Shown: piece after piece, positions 1 to 7,781 of the stretch
Numbering within the stretch: position 1 is the stretch's first letter
How the letters are laid out: every line of letters begins with the position of its first letter
Source of the DNA: Palsa-870 sp039935415
GTDB taxonomy: Bacteria; Chloroflexota; Dormibacteria; Dormibacterales; Dormibacteraceae
DNA length: 64,000 bases
Assembly: GCA_039935415.1 (NCBI GenBank)
Contig: JBDTKH010000005.1
Location: forward strand, 4,581-68,580
Direction: 5' to 3'
The notes under the pieces: model-generated
The model's database searches: none
What the model was told of the DNA's origin: nothing
The model's input: only the letters and a program-made list of their open reading frames with translations
Translations under genes and position numbers: made by a program

Positions 1-566
1 ATGGTTCCAGCGGCATCACTGCTTCGGCCATGCCTATGGTTGTGGCCTGGAGCCGGCAGTCGTCTGAAGTCATCACAATCGACGGCAGCCGTCCGCGCTC
101 GTATGCGGAGAGCGGAGTTGTCACGACCGTCCCCGTGAGCCAGATCGGCCGAGGTGCTCTGCCTGCCGGGGTGGTAGCAGCGCGGCTTGTCGACATGGAA
201 GGCGACATGCAGGCGCAGGGAGGACCGCCCGGCCTCACCATCCTCCAGAGCGGAAGCGTCACCTACGACCTGGCGCCGCAGTTAGCGCCCGGCACTCACC
301 TCGACTCGGTCTCGATTTCGAGCTCGAACCAGTTCGGGGGCAAGGGCGTCATCCCTCCCGGCTCGTCCGGCGGCCCTGGAACGATCAACAGTCAGGTATG
401 GGATTGGTCGCAAGGCGCCTGGGTCGACCTCGCGTACAAGGACGGCGGGAACACCTCGGTTCCTCAGGGCGCTGTGAACCCGTCGACGGGAGAAGTCAGG
501 TTGAAGCTCAGATCAGACGGGCCGTTCTCCACGGGCTGGCTGTCACTGGCGGGGACTGTAAGTTGA
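1..566 (+). CDS. C-terminal part of an unknown secreted or membrane-anchored protein
   Basis: The reading frame is open from base 3 at the window edge, so the true start lies upstream and only the last roughly 188 residues are seen. The visible part has no membrane segment. It is rich in Gly, Ser, Val and Pro with beta-type spacing, like an extracytoplasmic beta domain, and holds a Gly-Gly-Pro-rich stretch near the middle. I do not recognise the family. Its TGA stop overlaps the TTG start of the ABC ATPase by 4 bp (TTGA), so it is translationally coupled to the exporter and is probably a subunit or client of that system. The internal ATG at base 30 is not needed as a start because the frame continues upstream. 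Confidence 0.7.
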   Translation, partial: GSSGITASAMPMVVAWSRQSSEVITIDGSRPRSYAESGVVTTVPVSQIGRGALPAGVVAARLVDMEGDMQAQGGPPGLTILQSGSVTYDLAPQLAPGTHLDSVSISSSNQFGGKGVIPPGSSGGPGTINSQVWDWSQGAWVDLAYKDGGNTSVPQGAVNPSTGEVRLKLRSDGPFSTGWLSLAGTVS

Positions 567-1489
567 TCTCGGTCCAGGACCTCACGAAGGTCTACGGTGC
601 ACGCACCGCGCTCGACCACGTCTCCTTCGAGGTGCCGGAAGGCGAGATCTTCGGTTTCGTCGGGCCCAACGGTGCCGGGAAAACCACCACGCTGCGCATT
701 CTGGCGACGCTGCTCGAGCCGACCGCCGGCAGCGCATTCATCGCCGGCGTCGACGTGAGCCGGGATCGCCGCGGCGTGCACGAACGAATCGGTTACATGC
801 CTGACTTCTTTGGTGTCTACGACCAGCTCACGGTCGCGGAGTACCTGGATTTCTATGCGTCCTGCTACAAGCAGCCGAAGCAGAGACGGCAGAAGATCAT
901 CGGTGACCTCTTGGCGCTGACTGGCCTGACCGACCGCAAGAACCAGCTCGTTGACACGCTGTCCCGGGGACTCAAGCAGCGCGCATGCCTCGCTCGTGCG
1001 CTCGTGCACGATCCCGAGGTCCTCTTGCTCGACGAGCCCGCGTCCGGGCTCGACCCCCGGGCGCGGGTGGAGATGCGCGAAATCCTCAAGGAGCTCCAGC
1101 ACATGGGCAAAACGATCGTCATCTCCAGCCACATCCTTCCCGAGCTCACGGAGCTCTGCACGATGGTCGGGATCATCGACCGCGGCCGAATGCGGGCCAC
1201 AGGGCCAGTGCGCGAGGTTATCGCGCGGCTATCCAGCGGAAAGCACCTCAACATCAAGGTGGTCGGCGACCTCGAGATCGCGGCGGAAGTTCTGAAGCCG
1301 CTTCCGGCGGTCCACGAAGTTCGTGTCGTCAACGGCGCGATCGAGGCGGATTACGCCGGCGACGATTCCACAGCCTCCGACATCCTGCTCGCGCTTACGA
1401 AGGCCGGGGTGAAGGTGAGTGGATTCAGCGAGGTGGACGGCGGGCTCGAGGATGCATTCATGAAGGCAACGTCAGAGGAAGTCGGATGA
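563..1489 (+). CDS. ABC-2 type transporter, ATP-binding subunit
   Basis: ATPase of an ABC-2 family exporter or membrane-remodelling complex, about 308 residues. Walker A GPNGAGKTT lies near residue 36, the signature loop is the variant LSRGLKQR, and Walker B reads VLLLDEPASGLD followed by the switch histidine in SSHILPE. The roughly 80 residues after the ATPase core match the usual C-terminal extension of the CcmA/NatA-like group. TTG at 563 is chosen because the conserved family start (ISVQDLTKVYG) begins there and the codon overlaps the upstream stop; the frame is open further upstream but without family similarity. It is followed by its permease with an ATGA overlap. The substrate cannot be told from sequence. 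Confidence 0.92.
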   Translation: MISVQDLTKVYGARTALDHVSFEVPEGEIFGFVGPNGAGKTTTLRILATLLEPTAGSAFIAGVDVSRDRRGVHERIGYMPDFFGVYDQLTVAEYLDFYASCYKQPKQRRQKIIGDLLALTGLTDRKNQLVDTLSRGLKQRACLARALVHDPEVLLLDEPASGLDPRARVEMREILKELQHMGKTIVISSHILPELTELCTMVGIIDRGRMRATGPVREVIARLSSGKHLNIKVVGDLEIAAEVLKPLPAVHEVRVVNGAIEADYAGDDSTASDILLALTKAGVKVSGFSEVDGGLEDAFMKATSEEVG

Positions 1490-2511
1490 ACCCCGTCGCG
1501 AACGCACTGTGGAACCCGATCGTCGCCAAGGAGTATCGCTCGCGGATGCGCACGTGGCGATCGCCCCTTGCGATGACGGTCTACATCGTCCTCCTCGGGG
1601 GCATCGGCTGGGCCGTCTTCTCCGCCATCACCGGCGGCGCCTTTGGGCTCGGCAACAGTAATAACTACGGTCAGATGGGCCTGCAGCTGTTCGGATTCCT
1701 GACCCTGTTCCAGGTCGCTCTCATAGCCTTCATCACGCCCGCTCTGACGGCCGGAGCGATCAGCGGGGAGAGGGAGCGCCAGACCATCGACCTGCTGTTC
1801 GTGACCCCGATCCCGCCCTTCTCCATCATCTGGGGGAAGCTGCTCGCCTCGATGTCGTTCATCGTGCTGCTGCTGGGGCTGTCGATCCCCATCTTCAGCC
1901 TTGTCTTCCTGTTCGGCGGCATCGAGCTTGACCAGATGCTTGAAGCGTTCCTGGTCACGGCCGTCACGGCGCTCACGCTCGGCCTGGTCGGAATCGCGCT
2001 CTCCACCATTTTTCGCCGCACCCTGGTCGCGACCGTGGCCGCATATGGCGCCGCGTTCGTGCTGCTGGTGGGCACGCTCATCTACGGGTTGCTTTTTCCA
2101 GTCGACATCAACACCAATGCCACCACTATTCCAGCTCCGCCGGCGATAACGATGCTCGGCCCGGTCCTTCCCTTGTTGACGATTACCGGCAACGCTCCGG
2201 TTTCCAGCTACGGCGTTCGCTTCCCGAGCTTCAACGGTGGCCAGAACTGCACCACCGGTCCCAACGGCGTGACGACTTGCTTTTCGACGTCGGCAGGTCC
2301 GGCCTCACCCGTTCTGAACTTGGCGTCGAGCCAGCCGAGCGGGACGGCCATACCTACCGGCCTTTTCACCGGCTGGCAGTATTGGCAAGCAAGCATCGTT
2401 ATGCAGCTTGTGATATGCCTCGCTGCACTCATCTGCAGCGCTCTTGTCCTGCCGCCCGTCCACCGGTTCCGGCTGAGGCGTAGGCCGCTGCTGCAACGCG
2501 CCGCGGGGTAA
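1486..2511 (+). CDS. ABC-2 type transporter, permease subunit
   Basis: Membrane partner of the preceding ATPase, 341 residues. About six hydrophobic segments are visible: one near residues 25-45, a block between about 65 and 190, and one near the C-terminus (about 305-325). The motif GERERQTIDLLFVTPI near residue 90 is the typical ABC-2 permease coupling region. A polar, Ser/Pro/Thr-rich extracytoplasmic loop of about 90 residues (roughly 210-300) separates the last two segments. ATG at 1486 overlaps the ATPase stop (ATGA), which sets the start; longer frames upstream only shadow the ATPase gene. It probably exports or assembles an envelope component together with the VWA/MoxR proteins downstream. 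Confidence 0.88.
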   Translation: MNPVANALWNPIVAKEYRSRMRTWRSPLAMTVYIVLLGGIGWAVFSAITGGAFGLGNSNNYGQMGLQLFGFLTLFQVALIAFITPALTAGAISGERERQTIDLLFVTPIPPFSIIWGKLLASMSFIVLLLGLSIPIFSLVFLFGGIELDQMLEAFLVTAVTALTLGLVGIALSTIFRRTLVATVAAYGAAFVLLVGTLIYGLLFPVDINTNATTIPAPPAITMLGPVLPLLTITGNAPVSSYGVRFPSFNGGQNCTTGPNGVTTCFSTSAGPASPVLNLASSQPSGTAIPTGLFTGWQYWQASIVMQLVICLAALICSALVLPPVHRFRLRRRPLLQRAAG

Positions 2512-2515
2512 GCGA

Positions 2516-4072
2516 ATGAGCTCGCTCGAGGCTGTGGTCAGAGAGCTCAGCCGGTCGGCGGCGCGTTCGAGCGCGCTCCAATACCTCGAGCATGCCGTCC
2601 TGGCCGCCGCGGCCTGGGTGCTGGCGGTGTTTCTGGCAGCGCGCGTCCTGCCCATCGAACAGGTACTCCGGATCGCGGCGCTTGGGATACCTTTCGCGTT
2701 CGGCGCGGTGGCGGTAGGTTGGTTCGCCTCCCGCCCGCGAACCATGAACCTCATGCGCACCGCCGACCTCGAGCTCGGCCTGCAAGAGCGCCTGTCGACC
2801 GCCTGGGAGCGACGGCTCGCCGACGGCCCTATGGATGCGGCTTTGCGCGGGGACGCCCTCAGACATGCTGCGAAGGTCCGCCTCGCGGCAGCTTTCCCAG
2901 TGCGCTTCCGGCGCGGTGAGGCGGCGTGGATCGCGATCCTGGCGGCGACGGCGATAGTACTGGTGCTTTTGCCGAACCCCATGGACCAGCTGATGGCGCA
3001 GCGCCGCGCCGACCAGGCAGCGCAGGGGCGCGCCGCGACCACGATCGCGGCCGTGAAGAAGAAGCTGACCAACTCCACTCAGCCGGCCCCGGTCGACCCG
3101 CAGGTGCAGAAGATCCTTCAGCAGCTGCAGGACAAGGTCGCGAGCGCGCCCGATCCGAGGTCCGCGCTGCAGAACATCACCCCCGCCGAGCAGCAGCTGC
3201 TTCAGCTCTCGGACCCGAAGACCCCCGCGCGCGCGACCACTGCGCAGAACCTCGCCAACAGCCTCAGCGGAACAAACGCCGGACGCATTGCCGCTCAGGC
3301 GATCGCCACCAGCCCGGCCGGCGGAGCCCAGTCGCTGCGCAGCCTTGGGTCGCAGCTGCAGAGCTTGAGCCCGCAGGACCGCGCCCAACTGGCGAAGGCG
3401 CTCGCGGACGCCGCCCAGCACGCGCAGGATCCGGCCATGGCAGCTTCGCTGCAGCAGGCGTCGAGCGCGCTCACGACCGGCAATCTCGGCGCGGCGAGCG
3501 CGGCCCTCAATGACCTCGCCGCGCAGTTCGACTCGCTCCAGACGCAGCTGACCAACGACCAGGAGATTGCTTCGGCAATCAACGGGCTCGAAGCCTCCCG
3601 GCAGCAGCTTGCGAGCCAGGCCGACCGTGATGCCGGCCAGTCCACCGCGCCGTCGGGCTCTCCAACCACGGGCAGCGGATCGGGCCAGGCGAGCGGGAAC
3701 GGCAACGGCACTGGCAACGGAGCCAACGGCACTGGCAACGGAGCCAACGGCACGGGCAATGGAGCCGGCAGTGGCGCGGGCGGTGGGAACGGCACCGGCG
3801 GACTTGGCGTCTCCGGTTCCGGCAGCGGCAGCGGTCCCGCGGCCAGGAGCACCGAGCGCGTCTACGTTCCGGGCCAACCGGTGCCGGGGCAGACCGCGAG
3901 CGACCCGACGCCGCTCGGCCCGGGGCAGGACGTCCCGCTGACCCCATACACGCAGGTTGTCCAGGCATATCAGCAAGCCGCCCTCCAGGTGTCGAACGAG
4001 ACACTCATCCCCGGCAGCGAGCGCGACCTCATCAGGCAGTACTTCTCGAGCCTCAGCGAGCCCACGAAGTGA
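2516..4072 (+). CDS. Membrane protein with long Gln/Ala-rich region and Gly-Asn-Thr repeats
   Basis: 518 residues, family not recognised. Two hydrophobic segments lie at about residues 24-42 and 45-66 and a third at about 140-158 (AAWIAILAATAIVLVLLPNP). The next 220 residues are Ala/Gln/Leu/Ser-rich and largely helical in character, followed by a low-complexity stretch at about 380-440 built on Gly-Asn-Gly-Thr repeats, and a Pro-rich tail with a conserved-looking end (QVVQAYQQAALQVS...). It starts 4 bp after the permease and its stop overlaps the GTG of moxR (GTGA), so it belongs to the same operon. A structural, extracytoplasmic role next to the VWA proteins is inference only. Confidence 0.75.
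   Translation: MSSLEAVVRELSRSAARSSALQYLEHAVLAAAAWVLAVFLAARVLPIEQVLRIAALGIPFAFGAVAVGWFASRPRTMNLMRTADLELGLQERLSTAWERRLADGPMDAALRGDALRHAAKVRLAAAFPVRFRRGEAAWIAILAATAIVLVLLPNPMDQLMAQRRADQAAQGRAATTIAAVKKKLTNSTQPAPVDPQVQKILQQLQDKVASAPDPRSALQNITPAEQQLLQLSDPKTPARATTAQNLANSLSGTNAGRIAAQAIATSPAGGAQSLRSLGSQLQSLSPQDRAQLAKALADAAQHAQDPAMAASLQQASSALTTGNLGAASAALNDLAAQFDSLQTQLTNDQEIASAINGLEASRQQLASQADRDAGQSTAPSGSPTTGSGSGQASGNGNGTGNGANGTGNGANGTGNGAGSGAGGGNGTGGLGVSGSGSGSGPAARSTERVYVPGQPVPGQTASDPTPLGPGQDVPLTPYTQVVQAYQQAALQVSNETLIPGSERDLIRQYFSSLSEPTK
3704..3766 (+). repeat. Three tandem 21-bp coding repeats (Gly-Asn-Gly-Thr type)
   Basis: Three consecutive 21-bp units begin at 3704, 3725 and 3746. The first two are identical and the third differs at a few positions. 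They encode a seven-residue Asn-Gly-Thr-Gly-Asn-Gly-Ala unit in the low-complexity linker of the surrounding membrane protein. Copy number of such in-frame repeats can change by slippage without breaking the frame. Confidence 0.85.
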
Positions 4073-5064
4073 TTGCCGAGGAGCGCATCGATCCCGCGAA
4101 AGTCACGGAGCTCGCGACCTCGCTCGAAGGCGAGCTCGCCCGCCTGATCGTCGGGCAGAAAGAGCTGGTTCGCGACACGGTGATCGGTCTCATCGCAGGT
4201 GGGCACCTGCTGCTCGAGGGCGTCCCGGGCCTGGGCAAGACCGTGCTCGTCCGCTCGCTGGGGCAGGCACTGAGCCTCAGCTTCGCGCGCATTCAGTTCA
4301 CGCCCGACCTCATGCCGGCCGACATCGTCGGCACCAACGTGATCAGTGAGGACACGGGTCGCCGGGAGTTCCGTTACCAGCCCGGGCCGCTTTTTGCCAA
4401 CATCGTTCTCGCCGACGAGGTGAACCGAGCCACGCCGAAGACACAGAGCGCGCTGCTGGAGGCTATGCAGGAAAGGACGGTCACCGTCGGCACCGAGACC
4501 CGTGCGCTGCCCACGCCGTTCTTCGTCCTCGCGACCCAGAACCCCATCGAGCTCGAAGGCACATACCCGCTCCCGGAAGCTCAGCTCGACCGCTTCTTCT
4601 TCAAGATTCTTGTTCCCTTCCCATCGGAAGAGGAGCTTCTCGAGATAGCGCGGCGCACCACCGGCGCTTCGATCACCGAGCTCGAGCCTGTGGCCGACGC
4701 CGCAGCCATTCTCGCTGCGCAGCACGTGGCGAGAGAGGTCCCAATCGCCGAGCACGTTCTCGGCTACGCAGGAAGGCTGATCATGGCGACGCATCCCGAC
4801 CGCACCGAGCTCGACAGCGTGCGCCGCTACGTCCGCTTCGGAGCGAGCCCACGTGGTCTTCAGACGCTCGTGCTCGCGGGTAAGGTTCGCGCCCTGCTGA
4901 ACGGTCGGTTCAACGTTGCGTTCGACGACCTTGCGGCGGTCGCGCCGTCGGCGCTGCGCCATCGCATCTTCCTGCGCTTCGAGGCGGAGGCTGATGACGT
5001 GACCGCGGACCAGATCGTCGCCGAGATACTGGAGAAGACGGACAGGGCGAAAGCCGGCGACTAG
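4069..5064 (+). CDS. MoxR-family AAA+ ATPase
   Basis: AAA+ chaperone-like ATPase of the MoxR family, 331 residues, the usual length. Walker A is GVPGLGKTVL (about residue 51), Walker B is VLADEVNRA (about residue 117), and sensor 1 lies in VLATQNPIELEGTYPLPEAQLDRF. The C-terminal lid domain is complete. MoxR proteins typically act with VWA-domain proteins to mature or insert metal or cofactor-dependent or envelope complexes, and the next three genes are DUF58 and two VWA proteins, which fits. GTG at 4069 overlaps the preceding stop by 4 bp. Confidence 0.95.
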   Translation: MIAEERIDPAKVTELATSLEGELARLIVGQKELVRDTVIGLIAGGHLLLEGVPGLGKTVLVRSLGQALSLSFARIQFTPDLMPADIVGTNVISEDTGRREFRYQPGPLFANIVLADEVNRATPKTQSALLEAMQERTVTVGTETRALPTPFFVLATQNPIELEGTYPLPEAQLDRFFFKILVPFPSEEELLEIARRTTGASITELEPVADAAAILAAQHVAREVPIAEHVLGYAGRLIMATHPDRTELDSVRRYVRFGASPRGLQTLVLAGKVRALLNGRFNVAFDDLAAVAPSALRHRIFLRFEAEADDVTADQIVAEILEKTDRAKAGD

Positions 5065-5081
5065 AAATGGCGACTAGAAAT
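5056..5081 (+). repeat. 13-bp tandem duplication at the moxR/DUF58 junction
   Basis: GGCGACTAGAAAT occurs twice head to tail (5056-5068 and 5069-5081) and the first four bases recur at 5082. The first copy carries the moxR stop codon. The ATG used by the DUF58 gene straddles the end of the second copy (5080-5082). The equivalent ATG in the first copy opens only a short frame that ends at 5090. Confidence 0.85.
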
Positions 5082-5958
5082 GGCGCCTAGCAGGCTCCTG
5101 GAGCCGCAGCTGCTCCGCCGACTCGACTCCCTTGCATTGGTGGTGCGGCGCGCGGTAAAAGGCCAAATGGGTGGCGAGCGCCGGTCGCGGAACCGCGGGC
5201 GCTCGCCGGAGTTCGCCGACTTCCGCAGCTACTCGCCCGGCGATGACTTCCGGCTGATCGACTGGAACGCGTACGCGCGCCTGGACCGCTTCATGCTGCG
5301 TCTGTTCGTCGCGGAAGAAGAGCTGCCGTTGAACCTGTTCGTCGACCTCAGCGGATCGATGGACTGGGGACAGCCCAACAAGGCGCTAGCCGCCAAGCGC
5401 CTCGCCGGCGCCATCGCGTATGTCGCCCTGGCCGCGCTCGACCGGGTGCGCCTAACCGTCTTCGCGAGCGGGCCGACGTCGGGCGGCGCGCCGTACCGCG
5501 GCAGGCAAGGGGCGCAGGAGCTGTTCGCCAGGATCCAGTCCTTCCCGGTCGGCGGTCCCACCGACTACGGCAAGCTAGTCTGGCCGATCAGTCGCCAGCG
5601 CCCGGGCATGACGGTGCTGATCACCGACGGGCTGGGCGAGTCACCGATCGGGCCGGCGATCACGGCCCTGCAGCTGGCGCGCCAGGAGGGCGCGGTCCTC
5701 CAGCTCCTCGCGCCCCAGGAGATCGAGCCCGACTGGACGGGCGACGCACGCTTGAAAGACGCGGAGTCGGGGGTCGAGCGCGAGTTCACGGGGACGCCGG
5801 CCACGCTCGGCGCCTACCGCTCCGCGCTGGCCCGGCGCAGCGGCGACATCGAAGAGGCCGCCCGCAGGCGCGGCCTCAGGTACGCGCGAATGACCAGCGA
5901 CGACCCGGTGGAAGACATGACACAGTTGACGCTCCGACGCATCGGCCTGATGCGATGA
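5080..5958 (+). CDS. DUF58 domain protein (VWA-like)
   Basis: 292 residues, the usual size of the short DUF58 proteins encoded next to moxR. The DUF58 signature is clear: basic GERRSRNRGRSPEFADFRSYSPGDDFRLIDWNAYARLD at about residues 28-68 leads into a VWA-like fold with DLSGSM (about residue 90), a MIDAS-type DxSxS motif. No membrane segment or signal peptide is seen. It is expected to be a cytoplasmic partner of the MoxR ATPase in a MoxR-DUF58-VWA module. The following gene starts at 5955, overlapping its TGA (ATGA). Confidence 0.93.
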   Translation: MAPSRLLEPQLLRRLDSLALVVRRAVKGQMGGERRSRNRGRSPEFADFRSYSPGDDFRLIDWNAYARLDRFMLRLFVAEEELPLNLFVDLSGSMDWGQPNKALAAKRLAGAIAYVALAALDRVRLTVFASGPTSGGAPYRGRQGAQELFARIQSFPVGGPTDYGKLVWPISRQRPGMTVLITDGLGESPIGPAITALQLARQEGAVLQLLAPQEIEPDWTGDARLKDAESGVEREFTGTPATLGAYRSALARRSGDIEEAARRRGLRYARMTSDDPVEDMTQLTLRRIGLMR

Positions 5959-7781
5959 CGTTCCTCGCGCCGGCGGCAGCCGCGCTGGCGATCACCCTCC
6001 CCGCGATCGTCGCTCTCTACTTCCTGCGCATCCGGCGTTCGACTCGAACCGTGTCCGCGCTGCACCTGTGGCCCGACCAGATTCGCGACCGCCAGGCCAA
6101 CGTGCCCTGGCAGCGGCTGCGCTTCAGCTGGCTCCTGCTGCTGCAGCTGCTGGTCGCCGCGTGTCTCGTGGCCGCGGCCGCCGAGCCGGCGCTGTCAGCA
6201 AACGTCAGCGTGGCTCCTCACAGCATCGTCCTGCTCGACACCTCAGCGTCGATGCAGGCGCACGATGTCCAGCCATCGCGTTTGGGCGAGGCCGAGCGGC
6301 AGATCGGAAACTTGATCGACCAGCTTGGACCGCAGGACCGGATGACGATCATCGCGATCCAGGCGACGCCGCGCATCGTGGCCTCGTCGACAGGGGATCG
6401 CGCCGGCCTGCACCAGGCGCTGGGCGGCGTGGCGCCGAGCAACGGCCCCGCAGACCTCTCCGCAGCGCTGCTGCTCGCGTCAGGGATCGTCCGTCCCGGT
6501 GACGATGCGCGGGCATACCTTTACAGCGACGGAATCGTCGAGCCGCTCGCGGCCTCGTTCGCCGACGGGCTTCCTTTTCCGATCGAGTACCACCGCATCG
6601 GCACATCGGGCGAGAATGTCGGCCTCACATCGCTGGTCGTGCGCTCGGGCGGGCAGGCGCCTGCCGCATACCTCCACGTGCAGAACTTCGGCCAGCAGTC
6701 GCGGACCTTCAGCCTCGACTGGCGTTCAGACGTCGGGCTCATCGACGTAAGGTCGATCAGCCTTGCCGGCGGACAGTCTCAGGACCTCATCCTGCCGGTG
6801 CCGGCAAACGCGACCACCATGACCGCGCGAATCGCCGCCGGCGACATCTTCTCGCTCGACGACAGCGTGACGGCCGTCGCGCGAACCCCGCGGACGTTCC
6901 GCGTCCTGCTGGTCACTCCAGGCAACGTCTTCCTCGAGCAGGCGTTGCGGTTGAGAGGAGATTTTCAGCTCGACGTGGTAGCTCCGACCGCCTACGTGGG
7001 AGCGGCTGCATATGCCATGACGGTCTTCGACCGGTTCGCCCCACCTGTACTGCCGGCTGGACCTCTCGTCATGGTCGACCCGCCCGCGGGCAGCCCGCTC
7101 GCAGGCGGAACGGCAGTCGGTATAGGACGCGTGCGCGCGAGCGATGCCGGAGATCCTTTGCTCACGAACGTCGCGCTGCAGGACGTGCATGTGGCTCGAA
7201 GCCAGGACCTGTCTGCTTCCACCTTCGGGCGCGCGCTCATCACCAGCATCCAGACGCCGCTGGTCCTCGTGCGCGACGAACCGTACCGTCAGGTGCTGTT
7301 CGGCTTCGACCTCCACGAATCCGACTTCCCGCTGCGGATCGGCTTTCCGATCCTGGTCCAGAACCTTAGCGAGTGGATGCTTCCGCCCAGCGTGCCCAGC
7401 CGCAGCTTCCACCCGGACGAAGCGGTCACCATCGTTCCGGAGCCTGCTGCGACGTCGGTCACGGTCGTGCGCCCCGACGGAACCAGGAGGTCGCTTGCGA
7501 CCGGCTCGATCGCGACGTTCGCGGACACTGACCTGACCGGCGTCTACACCGTCGAGCAGGTGGTGTCCGGGAAGACGGACCGGTCGTGGTTCGCCGTCAA
7601 CCTGTTCTCGGACATGACCTCACAGCTCAAGCCGGCAGATCGACTGACGCTGCCGCCGACGCGCCCGTCAACTTCGAGCCAGACGGTCCACCCGGGCCTG
7701 CAGCCGATCTGGCTCTGGATCGCCCTTGTGGGGCTTGGGCTCGTGGTGGCGGAATGGATGGTGTTTCACCGTGGCCTTTGA
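5955..7781 (+). CDS. BatA-type N-terminal membrane protein with VWA domain
   Basis: 608 residues. The N-terminal BatA-type module has two hydrophobic helices (about 5-23 and 54-78) around the typical segment LYFLRIRRSTRTVSALHLW. A VWA domain follows at about 85-250 with the MIDAS start DTSASM. Residues from about 260 to 570 form beta-rich extracytoplasmic domains, and a final helix lies at about 580-603. It is anchored in the membrane with the VWA domain outside. It sits between DUF58 and the second VWA protein, with an ATGA overlap upstream and an 11-bp overlap with the next start. Bacteroidetes-type aerotolerance function (Bat) should not be assumed from the domain name. Confidence 0.88.
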   Translation: MTFLAPAAAALAITLPAIVALYFLRIRRSTRTVSALHLWPDQIRDRQANVPWQRLRFSWLLLLQLLVAACLVAAAAEPALSANVSVAPHSIVLLDTSASMQAHDVQPSRLGEAERQIGNLIDQLGPQDRMTIIAIQATPRIVASSTGDRAGLHQALGGVAPSNGPADLSAALLLASGIVRPGDDARAYLYSDGIVEPLAASFADGLPFPIEYHRIGTSGENVGLTSLVVRSGGQAPAAYLHVQNFGQQSRTFSLDWRSDVGLIDVRSISLAGGQSQDLILPVPANATTMTARIAAGDIFSLDDSVTAVARTPRTFRVLLVTPGNVFLEQALRLRGDFQLDVVAPTAYVGAAAYAMTVFDRFAPPVLPAGPLVMVDPPAGSPLAGGTAVGIGRVRASDAGDPLLTNVALQDVHVARSQDLSASTFGRALITSIQTPLVLVRDEPYRQVLFGFDLHESDFPLRIGFPILVQNLSEWMLPPSVPSRSFHPDEAVTIVPEPAATSVTVVRPDGTRRSLATGSIATFADTDLTGVYTVEQVVSGKTDRSWFAVNLFSDMTSQLKPADRLTLPPTRPSTSSQTVHPGLQPIWLWIALVGLGLVVAEWMVFHRGL

